The notes below the pieces were generated by a model, which was given only the letters and a program-made list of their open reading frames with translations, was not told the DNA's origin and searched no databases. Below, piece by piece: positions 36,802-44,791 of a stretch of DNA of 64,000 nucleotides. The DNA comes from Alphaproteobacteria bacterium (GTDB taxonomy: Bacteria; Myxococcota_A; UBA796; UBA2385), in contig JACKEY010000023.1 in the NCBI GenBank assembly GCA_020632755.1, forward strand, positions 1 through 64,000, read 5' to 3'. The position numbers and the translations under genes were made by a program. Every line of letters begins with the position of its first letter. Position 1 is the stretch's first letter.

Positions 36802-37743
36802 TCACCCTCCCCCGACGAAGGCCTCGCACTGCGCCTTGAGGTCCGCCCGGCCCACCGACCGGCAGATGTCCAGGGCGGCGCCGGGGTCGAAGCGCTTGAG
36901 GTTGTAGGCCACGCCCAGCCGGCAGCTGTCGAGCTCGGGACCGGCGCGGCTGCAGGTCGGCAGGAAGCCGACGCCGGCGGTCTCGCTGGCGCCCCAGCCC
37001 AGGCCGTGGATGCAGTTCTCGCGGTACAGGTTGTCGGGCCCGGCGGGCACGCGGTCGCAGGCCGCGAAGGCGCCGTCGACGTCGATGCGCGCGATGTACT
37101 TGCCGATGCCGTGCCAGCAGGTCTTGCGGCGCAGCAGGTCGCCTTCTTCGGCGGCGCAGTGCTCGAGCGCCAGGTCGACGTCGACCTGGGCGATCTCGCC
37201 GTTGACGTCGTGCCGGCAGAAGTCGCGCCACTTGCCGGCCTGGTCGCACAGCCGGAAGGCCCACGGCGAGTCCAGGGTCGACCAGGCCAGCGCGATGCCG
37301 AACACACACTGGTCGCGCCACTTCTTCTTGGGGATGGCCGGGCACACGGCCAGCGCCGCGTCGCGGTCGACCGGGCTGTAGGCCTCGGCCACGTCGCTGC
37401 GGCACTCGAGCGAGACCTCGCGCTCGGCGATGAGCTCGCAGGCGGCGAGCCCGCCGTCCAGATCGGTGCGGCCCCGCTGGATGGCCAGCTGCTGGAAGCA
37501 CAGGTCGCGCAGCTGGCCGTCGCGGGCCCGGCAGCCCTCTTCGGTGTAGCGGTAGCCCTCGTCGCCCTGGCCGGTCGTGGGGCGGGCGCCTTCGGGCTTG
37601 GGCGGCACGGCGATGGCGACGGCTTCCAGCGGCGGCGGAGGGGGCGGCGGCGGCGGCTCCCAGGTCGCGCGGGCCAGCTCGACCGCCCCGATGCACAGCC
37701 CCAGGCAGGCCAGGTACAGGGCGATGAAGGGCAGGTCCCGCAT
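36802..37743 (-). CDS. membrane-anchored protein with eight paired-cysteine repeats
   Basis: 313 residues, not a family I can name. An N-terminal anchor (FIALYLACLGLCIGAVELA) is followed by a Pro9 run and a spacer. Eight cysteine pairs follow at 71/82, 102/114, 134/146, 166/176, 196/209, 229/244, 264/274 and 294/306, a period of 30-35 residues. Each unit reads roughly C-x5-(W/L)R-x2-C-x5-(A/G)..., then an Asp-rich turn, which suggests a helical hairpin solenoid closed by disulfides in the periplasm (inference). Two shorter relatives are at 993 and 34196. It is convergent with the ExbBDD operon, and GGGAG supports the ATG at 37743. Confidence 0.8.
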   Translation of the reverse strand: MRDLPFIALYLACLGLCIGAVELARATWEPPPPPPPPPLEAVAIAVPPKPEGARPTTGQGDEGYRYTEEGCRARDGQLRDLCFQQLAIQRGRTDLDGGLAACELIAEREVSLECRSDVAEAYSPVDRDAALAVCPAIPKKKWRDQCVFGIALAWSTLDSPWAFRLCDQAGKWRDFCRHDVNGEIAQVDVDLALEHCAAEEGDLLRRKTCWHGIGKYIARIDVDGAFAACDRVPAGPDNLYRENCIHGLGWGASETAGVGFLPTCSRAGPELDSCRLGVAYNLKRFDPGAALDICRSVGRADLKAQCEAFVGGG

Positions 37744-37845
37744 GGACTCCCGGCTAGCACGGCGCGGCCGGCCGCGGCATCTCCCGGCCCCGATGTCCCG
37801 CTCCCGGGATGTCCCCGCCGAAGCGACACGCTACGTCGCCTCGCC

Positions 37846-38763
37846 GTGCTGCCCCTCTTCGCCCTGACCCTCGCCTGCACCCAGCGCATCGAGCCGTCGC
37901 TCGATCCGCCGGCACGCGACCCGTCGGCGGCCTGGGCGTCCGTCCTGGACTCGGCCGTCAGCAAGCAGGGCGTCGACTACGACCTGATCCGCCAGCGCGA
38001 GCGCACCCTGGACCGCTACCTGGCCTGGGTCGGCAAGCACGGGCCACGCAAGGACCAGTGGGGCGAGAAGCGCGAGGACCGCTCGGTCGCCTTCCTGCTC
38101 AACGCCTACAACGCCGCCGTCATCAAGGGCGTGCTGGCCCAGAGCGACGGCGACCAGCGCATCGGCAGCGTCAAGGACGTCCGCGCCGGCGTCTTCCCGG
38201 CCGGCGGCCCGGGCTTCTTCGTGGGGCAGCGCTTCCGGGTCGACGGCGAGTGGATGAGCCTGCACCACTTGGAGTCCGAGCTCATCGTCAACCGCTACCA
38301 GGAGCCGCTGCTGCACGTGGCGCTGAACTGCGCGAGCGCGAGCTGCCCGCCGCTGCAGATCTGGCCCGCCGGCAAGCGCAAGCTGCAGCCGGCGCTGAAG
38401 CGGGCGATGCGGCAGTGGGTGGCCACCGACGACGCGCTGCGCATCGACGGCGCGCTCGGCGCGGATGGCCTGCCCGAGCGGCTGCTGTTCAACGAGATCT
38501 TCTCCTGGTACGCCGACGACTTCACCGACTGGTCCGAAGCCGACACGGTCTGCGCCTACCTGGTCGACTTCGCCGTCGGCCCGCGCAAGAAGTGGCTCGA
38601 GGCCCACGCCGACGACTGCCCGATGGACGTCTTCCCCTACGACTGGTCCCTCAACCACGCGACCCGTCCGGACCCCGGCACGGAGCTGCCAGACGAGGAG
38701 GAGGAGGTCGAGGAGGAGGAGGGCGCCGACGAGGAGGACGACAGCGGCGAGCCGCACGGCTGA
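37846..38763 (+). CDS. DUF547 lipoprotein with acidic C-terminal tail
   Basis: 305 residues from GTG at 37846. No Shine-Dalgarno is visible; no ATG fits, so the start is tentative. The signal ends in the lipobox LACT. The DUF547 core is clear: FLLNAYNAAVIKGVL, MSLHHLESELI, LHVALNCASASCPPLQIWP and FNEIFSWYADDF. DUF547 proteins are uncharacterised, with a conserved Cys/His arrangement reminiscent of papain-like or transglutaminase folds. The C-terminus is an unusual run of Glu/Asp (about 25 acidic residues). Confidence 0.8.
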   Translation: MLPLFALTLACTQRIEPSLDPPARDPSAAWASVLDSAVSKQGVDYDLIRQRERTLDRYLAWVGKHGPRKDQWGEKREDRSVAFLLNAYNAAVIKGVLAQSDGDQRIGSVKDVRAGVFPAGGPGFFVGQRFRVDGEWMSLHHLESELIVNRYQEPLLHVALNCASASCPPLQIWPAGKRKLQPALKRAMRQWVATDDALRIDGALGADGLPERLLFNEIFSWYADDFTDWSEADTVCAYLVDFAVGPRKKWLEAHADDCPMDVFPYDWSLNHATRPDPGTELPDEEEEVEEEEGADEEDDSGEPHG

Positions 38764-38917
38764 GCCCCGCGCGTCCGTCCGCCCTCACCTCCTCGTCACA
38801 GCATCGCGGGGGGGCTCGGGTTAGCCCCATCCTCCGCAGCCGGTGACCGCCAGGACGCCGATGGGGGCTGGCCTTCCGCCTCTCCCCGCTGCCCGTCCTC
38901 CCGCTCCGGAGCGCCCG

Positions 38918-39847
38918 ATGACGCGCCGCCGTCCCGCCCACCCGCCGTGGCTCAAGGCCCGGATGCCCGGAGGCGAGCGCTACACGCAGATCAAGGCGCG
39001 GGCGCGGACGCTGAAGCTGCACACGGTGTGCGAGGAAGCGCGCTGCCCGAACGTCGGCGAGTGCTGGGGCGGCGGCACGGCCACCTTCATGGTGATGGGC
39101 GGCATCTGCACCCGCGGCTGCCGGTTCTGCGCGGTCACCACCCGCCGCAACGGCATGCCGCTGGACCCCGACGAACCCGCCAACCTGGCCGAGGCCATCG
39201 CCGAGATGGGACTCGACTACGTGGTCGTGACCAGTGTCGACCGCGACGACCTGCCCGACCAGGGCGCCGGCCACTTCGCGGCCTGCATCCAGGCGACGCG
39301 CCAGCGGTCGCCCGGCACGATGATCGAGGTGCTGGTCCCCGACTTCCGTGGCGCCCGCGACCTGGTGAAGGTCCTGGTCGACGCGGCCCCCGAAGTGCTG
39401 GCCCACAACGTCGAGACCGTCGAGCGCCTGACCCCCACCGTGCGCGACCCGCGGGCCGGCTACCGCCAGAGCCTGGCCGTGCTGCGCGCGATGAAGGAGC
39501 TCAACCCCGACCAGCTGACCAAGAGCAGCCTGATGGTCGGCCTGGGCGAGACCCGCGACGAGATGATCGAGGCGATGGCGGACCTCGTCGAGGTCGGCTG
39601 CGACTTCCTGACCATCGGGCAGTACCTGCGGCCGACCAGCCGGGACCAGCACCTGCCCGTCATCGAGTACATCGAGCCCGCGCAGTTCGCCGAGTACGAG
39701 CGCCTGGGCCGCCAGATGGGCTTCAAGTACGTCGCCAGCGGCCCCCTGGTCCGCAGCAGCTACAAGGCCGGCGAGTTCTTCATCCAGCAGTACCTGCGCG
39801 AGCGCCAGGCGGCGGCCGCGCCCGCGGTCCAGGAGCAGTCCCCGTGA
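38918..39847 (+). CDS. lipA: lipoyl synthase
   Basis: 309 residues from ATG at 38918, preferred over 38843 because CCGGAG lies upstream and the family sequence (PPWLKARMPGGERYTQIKA) begins soon after. Both iron-sulfur sites are present: the auxiliary cluster Cys38, Cys43, Cys49 (VCEEARCPNVGEC) and the radical SAM CxxxCxxC at 64/68/71 (CTRGCRFC). The C-terminal serine motif RSSYKAGEF is intact. It inserts sulfur into octanoyl groups on lipoyl domains such as that of the E2 at 40771. The E1 beta-like gene overlaps its stop. A possible promoter TAGCCC lies at 38822-38827. Confidence 0.96.
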   Translation: MTRRRPAHPPWLKARMPGGERYTQIKARARTLKLHTVCEEARCPNVGECWGGGTATFMVMGGICTRGCRFCAVTTRRNGMPLDPDEPANLAEAIAEMGLDYVVVTSVDRDDLPDQGAGHFAACIQATRQRSPGTMIEVLVPDFRGARDLVKVLVDAAPEVLAHNVETVERLTPTVRDPRAGYRQSLAVLRAMKELNPDQLTKSSLMVGLGETRDEMIEAMADLVEVGCDFLTIGQYLRPTSRDQHLPVIEYIEPAQFAEYERLGRQMGFKYVASGPLVRSSYKAGEFFIQQYLRERQAAAAPAVQEQSP

Positions 39848-40704
39848 ACGGAAGCCAGGCGGCCCACCGCGCCCTCTCCCAGGCCCTGGCCGGCGCCCTG
39901 AGCGGCGCGCCGCCCGCCCACGTCCTGGGCGAAGCCGTCGAGCTGTCGCCCGCGACCCGCGGCCTGATGGCCGCCCACCCCGACCGCGTGCACCTGCTGC
40001 CCGCTGCCGACGCCACCCTGGTCGGCGTCGGTGTGGGGCTGGCCCTGTCCGGCCAGGCCGCCGTGGTCGAGCTGGCCGACGCCGACGCGCTGTGGGGTGC
40101 GGTGCCCCAGCTGTCGGAAGCCGGCCGCCTGCACAGCGCCGAGCAGCCTGTGTCGCTGGTCGTGCGCGTGCCCTGCGGCCCGGATGGCGGCACCCCGGAG
40201 CGGGTCGCCGCGGCCCTGCCGGACAGCGTCGCCATCGCCTGCCCCGCGACGGCCGCCGATGTCGGTCCCGTGCTGCGCGCCGCCCTGCGCGCCGGCCGGC
40301 CGGTCGTCGTGCTCGAGCCCCGCGCCGTGCTGGCCGAGGTCGGGGACGACGCCGACGACCTGCCCCTGGGCGCCGCGCGCGTCCGGCGCACCGGTGTGCA
40401 CGCCACCGTGATCGCCCTGGGCGACGGTGTGCGCGCCGCGCTGGCCGCCGCCGACAGCCTGGCCGACCAGGGCATCGAGATCGACGTGGTCGACCTGCGC
40501 AGCCTGCGCCCCCTGGACGCCGCGACCGTGGCCGCCCGGGTGCACGAGACCGGCCGCCCCGTGTTCGTCGGCGCCGTCGACAGCGCCGTGCTGGCCGTGG
40601 TCGACGCCGCCTTCCTCCGCCTCGAGAGCCCGCCCGCGCGGGTCCCCGCCGACGCCGACGCCACGACCGTGGCTGCCGCCGTCCGCGCCTCCCTCTCCTA
40701 CTGA
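39844..40704 (+). CDS. divergent E1-beta-like subunit of a 2-oxoacid dehydrogenase
   Basis: 286 residues, GTG overlapping the lipA stop. The overall order matches E1 beta: HVLGEAVELSPATRGL, a GVGVGLALSGQAAVVELADADAL stretch where active E1 beta reads G-x-A-x-G with DF, and a C-terminal domain with ATVIALGDGVRAALAA and IDVVDLRSLRPLD. Key catalytic features are altered: the thiamine-contacting Glu of the PITE motif is AAD here, and the AQHSQ histidine loop is absent. It may be structural or act on an unusual substrate. It should pair with the short E1-alpha-like protein at 42054. Confidence 0.75.
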   Translation: MNGSQAAHRALSQALAGALSGAPPAHVLGEAVELSPATRGLMAAHPDRVHLLPAADATLVGVGVGLALSGQAAVVELADADALWGAVPQLSEAGRLHSAEQPVSLVVRVPCGPDGGTPERVAAALPDSVAIACPATAADVGPVLRAALRAGRPVVVLEPRAVLAEVGDDADDLPLGAARVRRTGVHATVIALGDGVRAALAAADSLADQGIEIDVVDLRSLRPLDAATVAARVHETGRPVFVGAVDSAVLAVVDAAFLRLESPPARVPADADATTVAAAVRASLSY

Positions 40705-40770
40705 ACCGCCCCCCTCCCGCCCGGACCGCCCGACGCGGCGCCACCGGGCACGTCGCTGCAGGAGCCCCCC

Positions 40771-42057
40771 ATGTTCGTCTTCCAGCTGCCCGAGATCGGC
40801 GAGGGTGTCGTCGAAGGTGAGATCGTCCAGTGGCTCGTCTCCGAGGGCGACGCCGTCACCCGCGACCAGCCCCTGTGCGAGGTGATGACCGACAAGGCCA
40901 CCATCGAGATCAGCTCGCCGGTCGGCGGCACGATCAAGAGCCTGCACGGCGAGCCCGGCGACATCATCCAGGTGCACACCCCCCTGGTGGACATCGACGA
41001 CGGCGGCGCCCCCGCCGCCGCCCCGGCCGCTCCGGCCCCCGCGGCTCCGGCCCCCAAGGCTGCCGCCCCGGCCCCCGCGCCGGCCGCTCCCGCGCCCGCC
41101 GCCGCCCCGGCCCCCGCTCCCGCCCCCCGCGCGCCCGGCGCCAAGACCCTGGCCAGCCCGGCCGTTCGGTCCTTCGCCCGCGAGAACGGCGTCGACATCG
41201 AAGCGGTGCCCGGCAGCGGCAAGGACGGCCGCGTCACCAAGCCCGACATCTCGCGCTTCGCCGGCGGCGAAGAAGGCGGCTGGTCCGGCAACGGCGTCGC
41301 CCCCAGCGCCCTGCCCGCGGTCCGCGCCCCGGCCTGGGCCGGCATGGCCACCCGCCAGGACGAGCAGGTCAAGATCATCGGCCTGCGGCGCAAGATCGCC
41401 GAGAAGATGGTCGAGTCCTACAGCAAGAAGCCGCACTTCACCTACGTCGACGAGGTCGACGCCACCGAGCTGGTCGCCGTCCGCCGGCAGCTCAAGGGCT
41501 TCGCCGCCGAGCACGGCGTGAAGCTGACCTACCTGCCCTTCATCATGAAGGCGCTGGTCCAGGTCTTCCGCCAGTTCCCCGAGGTCAACAGCGTGCTCGA
41601 CGAAGCCACGATGGTCATGACCATCCGCGGCGAGGTCAACCTGGGCATCGCGACCGACACGCCCCAGGGCCTGTACGTGCCCGTCGTCAAGAACGTCGAG
41701 CAGAAGAGCATCCTGGAGCTCGCGGCCGAGGTCGCCGACCTGACCGAGCGCACCCGCGCCGGCAAGGCCAGCCTGGACGACTTCCAGGGCGGCACCTTCA
41801 CGATCACCAGCGTCGGCAACATCGGCGGCCGGTTCGCGACCCCGATCATCAACGCGCCCGAGTGCGCCATCCTGGGCGTCAACCAGATCCACGACCGCCC
41901 GATGGTGATCGACGGCCAGGTCGTGGCCCGCAAGATGATGTACCTGTCGCCGGCCTTCGATCACCGCGTGCTCGACGGCGCCGTCGCCGCCCGCTTCACC
42001 AGCGCGCTGAAGGCCGTGCTCGAGTCCCCGGCCAGCCTGATGCTGGAGCTGCGATGA
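40771..42057 (+). CDS. dihydrolipoamide acyltransferase (E2)
   Basis: 428 residues. One lipoyl domain (1-80) with Lys42 in MTDKATIEI as the lipoylation site; an Ala/Pro-rich swinging linker (85-125); a peripheral subunit-binding domain (LASPAVRSFARENGVDIEAV, GKDGRVTKPDI); and the catalytic domain ending with HRVLDG. It forms the core of a pyruvate or branched-chain 2-oxoacid dehydrogenase. The ribosome site GCAGGAG is strong. Lipoylation can be supplied by LipA (38918) and LipB (50747) in this window. Confidence 0.95.
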   Translation: MFVFQLPEIGEGVVEGEIVQWLVSEGDAVTRDQPLCEVMTDKATIEISSPVGGTIKSLHGEPGDIIQVHTPLVDIDDGGAPAAAPAAPAPAAPAPKAAAPAPAPAAPAPAAAPAPAPAPRAPGAKTLASPAVRSFARENGVDIEAVPGSGKDGRVTKPDISRFAGGEEGGWSGNGVAPSALPAVRAPAWAGMATRQDEQVKIIGLRRKIAEKMVESYSKKPHFTYVDEVDATELVAVRRQLKGFAAEHGVKLTYLPFIMKALVQVFRQFPEVNSVLDEATMVMTIRGEVNLGIATDTPQGLYVPVVKNVEQKSILELAAEVADLTERTRAGKASLDDFQGGTFTITSVGNIGGRFATPIINAPECAILGVNQIHDRPMVIDGQVVARKMMYLSPAFDHRVLDGAVAARFTSALKAVLESPASLMLELR

Positions 42058-42665
42058 GCGAGCTGTCGACCCTGGCCCGGGCCGAAGCCGAGCTCGCCGC
42101 CCTGGGGCCCCTGCCCTTCCCGCTGCCGCTCGGCCCGCTGGCCCCTGCGGTCGCCGGCATGGTGACCGGCATGCAGACCGGCGACTGGCTGGTCCTGGGC
42201 CCCCGCGAGCGCATCGGCGCCGTGCTGCGCGGCTGTCCGGTCGAGCGCCTGGTCGACCCCGCTCGGGGCGCCCGGCCCTACAAGCTCGCCCCGACCACCG
42301 GCCGGCCCGGCGCCCGCGCCCTGCACGCCGTCGGCCTGGCCCTGGGCAGCGGCCGGCCCGTGCTCTGCGCGCTGGGATCCGCCAGCATCGCCAGCGGCGC
42401 CCTGCACGAAGCGCTCAACAGCGCCGTGCTCACCGGCGCCCCCGTCCTGTTCGTCCTCCTGGTCCAGCAGCTGCCGGACGACGCGCCGGTCGGCCGCCAG
42501 CTGGCCGGCGACGTCGGCGCCATCGCGGCTGCCCACGGCGTGCCCGAGAGCAGCCTGACCTGCAGCGGAGACGACGCAGCCGAGCGCGTGCGCGCCTGTG
42601 TGCAGTCGCTGCGCGAAGAAGCCTCCAAGGGCGGCCCCCGGCTGCTCCTCCTCACCCTTCCCTGA
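42054..42665 (+). CDS. short, divergent E1-alpha-like subunit
   Basis: 203 residues against about 330-400 for a normal E1 alpha; ATG overlaps the E2 stop (ATGA). The recognisable part is GDWLVLGPRERIGAVLRG, ARALHAVGLALGSGRPVLCALG, SASIASGALHEALNSAV and APVLFVLLVQ. In active E1 alpha these correspond to the GDG...NN thiamine-diphosphate/magnesium motif; here GDGA is GSAS and the terminal NN is VQ, so cofactor binding is doubtful. The N-terminal third of the fold is missing. It sits between E2 and E3, an unusual place for E1 alpha. Confidence 0.7.
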   Translation: MSELSTLARAEAELAALGPLPFPLPLGPLAPAVAGMVTGMQTGDWLVLGPRERIGAVLRGCPVERLVDPARGARPYKLAPTTGRPGARALHAVGLALGSGRPVLCALGSASIASGALHEALNSAVLTGAPVLFVLLVQQLPDDAPVGRQLAGDVGAIAAAHGVPESSLTCSGDDAAERVRACVQSLREEASKGGPRLLLLTLP

Positions 42666-42683
42666 ACCCCGAAGGAGCCTCCC

Positions 42684-44087
42684 ATGGCTGAGACCCGCAA
42701 GTACCAGGCCGTCGTCGTCGGCGCCGGCCCCGGCGGCTACCCCTGCGCCATCCGCCTCGCCCAGCAGGGCATCAAGACCCTCTGCATCGACCGCGGCTAC
42801 TGGGGCGGCGTCTGCCTCAACGTCGGCTGCATCCCGTCGAAGGCCCTCATCACCGCCGGCAAGCGGTTCGAGGGCCTGGACGAGCTGGCCGGCATGGGCA
42901 TCTCCATCCCCGAGGGCGAGCGCTCCGTCGACATGGCGAAGCTCCAGGAGTGGAAGGGCTCGGTCGTCGACAAGCTGACCGGCGGCATCCGCACCCTGCT
43001 CAAGGCCAACAAGGCCGACATGCTCCAGGGCGAGGCGACCTTCACCGGTCCCAAGACCCTGACCGTGAAGACCGACGACGGCGAGATCCACATCGAAGCC
43101 GAGAACGTCGTCATCGCCACCGGTTCCCGTCCGATCCAGATCCCCGGCTTCGCCTACGCCGACGGCCCGATCCTGGACAGCACGAAGGCCCTGGCCCTGT
43201 CCGAGCTGCCCAAGCGCCTGGTCGTCATCGGCGGCGGGTACATCGGCATGGAGATGGGCCAGATGTTCAACAAGCTCGGGACCGAGGTGACCATCGTCGA
43301 GATGCAGGACAGCATCCTGCCGGGCTTCGACAAGGACGTGGTCAAGCTCATGGGCCGCAAGCTCAAGAAGTCCAAGATCAAGACCCTGCTCGGTGCCAGG
43401 GCCAAGGGCTGGGAGCAGGCCGACGACGGCATCGTCGTGACCATCGAGACCCCCAAGGGCGAAGAGAAGGTCGCCTGCGACTACGTGCTGGTGACCGTCG
43501 GCCGCCGCCCGAACACCGAGGGCCTGGCCCCGACCGGCGTCGAGATGGACGGCCCCTTCGTCAAGATCGACAAGCAGTGCAAGACCAGCGTGCCGGGCGT
43601 CTTCGCCATCGGTGACGTCGCCGGCGGCGCGCTGCTGGCCCACAAGGCCACCCACGAAGGCGAGATCTGCGCCGAGGTCATCGCCGGCCACGCCGCCTTC
43701 AACGACGCCCGCACCGTGCCCGCCGTCGTGTTCACCGACCCCGAGGTCGCCACCGCCGGCCTGCAGGAGCACGAAGCCGTCGCCCAGGGCTACGAGATCA
43801 AGGTCGGCAACGTGCCCTACGCCGCCATCGGCCGGGCCATCACGACCGGCCACTACGAGGGCTTCTTCAAGACCATCATCGACGCCAAGGACAACCGCAT
43901 CCTGGGCATCACGATCTGCGGCGACCACGCCAGCGACCTGATCTCGGAAGCCGCCCTGGCCATCGAGATGGACGCCGAGGCGCTCGACGTCGGCCTGACC
44001 ATCCACCCGCACCCGACCCTGGGCGAAGGCGTGATGGAGTCCGCCAAGGCCGCCCTCGGCCAGGCCGTGCACATCGTCAACCGCTGA
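42684..44087 (+). CDS. lpdA: dihydrolipoamide dehydrogenase (E3)
   Basis: 467 residues with AAGGAG upstream. The FAD-binding VVVGAGPGGYPCAIRLAQQG, the redox disulfide Cys44/Cys49 in GGVCLNVGCIPSKAL, the NAD-binding LVVIGGGYIGMEMGQMFNKLG and the His443-Glu448 pair (HPHPTLGE) are all intact. It reoxidises dihydrolipoyl groups on E2 with NAD+. It is the last gene of the operon, followed by a strong hairpin. Confidence 0.97.
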   Translation: MAETRKYQAVVVGAGPGGYPCAIRLAQQGIKTLCIDRGYWGGVCLNVGCIPSKALITAGKRFEGLDELAGMGISIPEGERSVDMAKLQEWKGSVVDKLTGGIRTLLKANKADMLQGEATFTGPKTLTVKTDDGEIHIEAENVVIATGSRPIQIPGFAYADGPILDSTKALALSELPKRLVVIGGGYIGMEMGQMFNKLGTEVTIVEMQDSILPGFDKDVVKLMGRKLKKSKIKTLLGARAKGWEQADDGIVVTIETPKGEEKVACDYVLVTVGRRPNTEGLAPTGVEMDGPFVKIDKQCKTSVPGVFAIGDVAGGALLAHKATHEGEICAEVIAGHAAFNDARTVPAVVFTDPEVATAGLQEHEAVAQGYEIKVGNVPYAAIGRAITTGHYEGFFKTIIDAKDNRILGITICGDHASDLISEAALAIEMDAEALDVGLTIHPHPTLGEGVMESAKAALGQAVHIVNR

Positions 44088-44095
44088 GCCCCGCG

Positions 44096-44125
44096 CCCGC
44101 CTGTGTCATCCGGCACAGGCGGGCG
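44096..44125 (+). terminator. terminator hairpin of the 2-oxoacid dehydrogenase operon
   Basis: GCCCGCCTGTG, loop TCATCCGG, CACAGGCGGGC: 11 perfect pairs just after the E3 stop. No T-run. Confidence 0.6.
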
Positions 44126-44178
44126 GGTCCCACCACCCGGGATCCGCACCCAGGCCCCGCCACGCCCCCCGCTACGGC

Positions 44179-44194
44179 GGGCACGGTTCCTGCA
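44179..44194 (+). promoter_or_regulatory. candidate sigma-54 promoter of the USP gene
   Basis: GGGCACG-N4-CTGCA with GG (44180-44181), ten bases, GC (44192-44193). It resembles the element before groES, including the CTGCA -12. The predicted start near 44205 leaves a 30-base leader to the gene. Confidence 0.5.
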
Positions 44195-44215
44195 CTCCTG
44201 CACGGCGACCCCCGT

Positions 44216-44227
44216 CTCCTGCAGGAG
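44216..44227 (+). promoter_or_regulatory. palindrome covering the USP ribosome-binding site
   Basis: CTCCTGCAGGAG is a perfect 12-base palindrome whose right arm is the Shine-Dalgarno AGGAG, seven bases before ATG. Paired RNA copies or an upstream CTCCT could hide the ribosome site. Confidence 0.5.
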
Positions 44228-44233
44228 GGCCCG

Positions 44234-44776
44234 ATGGCCGCCCAGCGCATCCTCGTCCCGATCGACTTCAGCGACTGCTCGCGGCTGCTGGTCGCCGAAG
44301 CCGGCCGCCTGGCCCAGAAGCTCGACGCCAGCATCACGCTGCTGCACGTCGTGCACCCGCCCGACGGGCTGCCCGGCGATGTCGCCATCGACCCGGGCCA
44401 GGACGGCCACCCGACGACGGTCGCGGCCCACCTGGTCGAGAGCGCCCACGAGCGCCTGCCGGTCTATGCGTCGATGGTGCAGCGGCTCGGTGTGCCCGTG
44501 GCCACGCTCATCGACCAGGGCGACATCCCGGCCCGCATCCTGCGCCACCAGGCGGACGGCCACCACGACATGATCATCATGGGCACGCACGGTCGCCGCG
44601 GGCTGGCCCGCATGGTGATGGGCAGCGTCGCCGAAGCGGTGCTGCGCGACAGCGTGGTGCCGGTGATGACGGTCCGCACGGAGCATCGGCCCGACTGCCA
44701 GGCCCGGTCCTGTGACTGGTGTGCCTCGCACATCACGCCGGCCGACCTGGACGCGGGCATCGAGCTCGACGGCTGA
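44234..44776 (+). CDS. universal stress protein (UspA family)
   Basis: 180 residues. The fold starts RILVPIDFSDCSRLLVAEAG and contains the ATP-binding G-2x-G-9x-G(S/T) motif as GTHGRRGLARMVMGS, so it is probably an ATP-binding type. The C-terminus adds CQARSCDWCASH, a cysteine-rich tail that may bind metal or respond to redox state. A sigma-54-like promoter and a palindromic ribosome site precede it, suggesting conditional expression. It is convergent with metG. Confidence 0.93.
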   Translation: MAAQRILVPIDFSDCSRLLVAEAGRLAQKLDASITLLHVVHPPDGLPGDVAIDPGQDGHPTTVAAHLVESAHERLPVYASMVQRLGVPVATLIDQGDIPARILRHQADGHHDMIIMGTHGRRGLARMVMGSVAEAVLRDSVVPVMTVRTEHRPDCQARSCDWCASHITPADLDAGIELDG

Positions 44777-44791
44777 AGCGCCCGACGGGGC

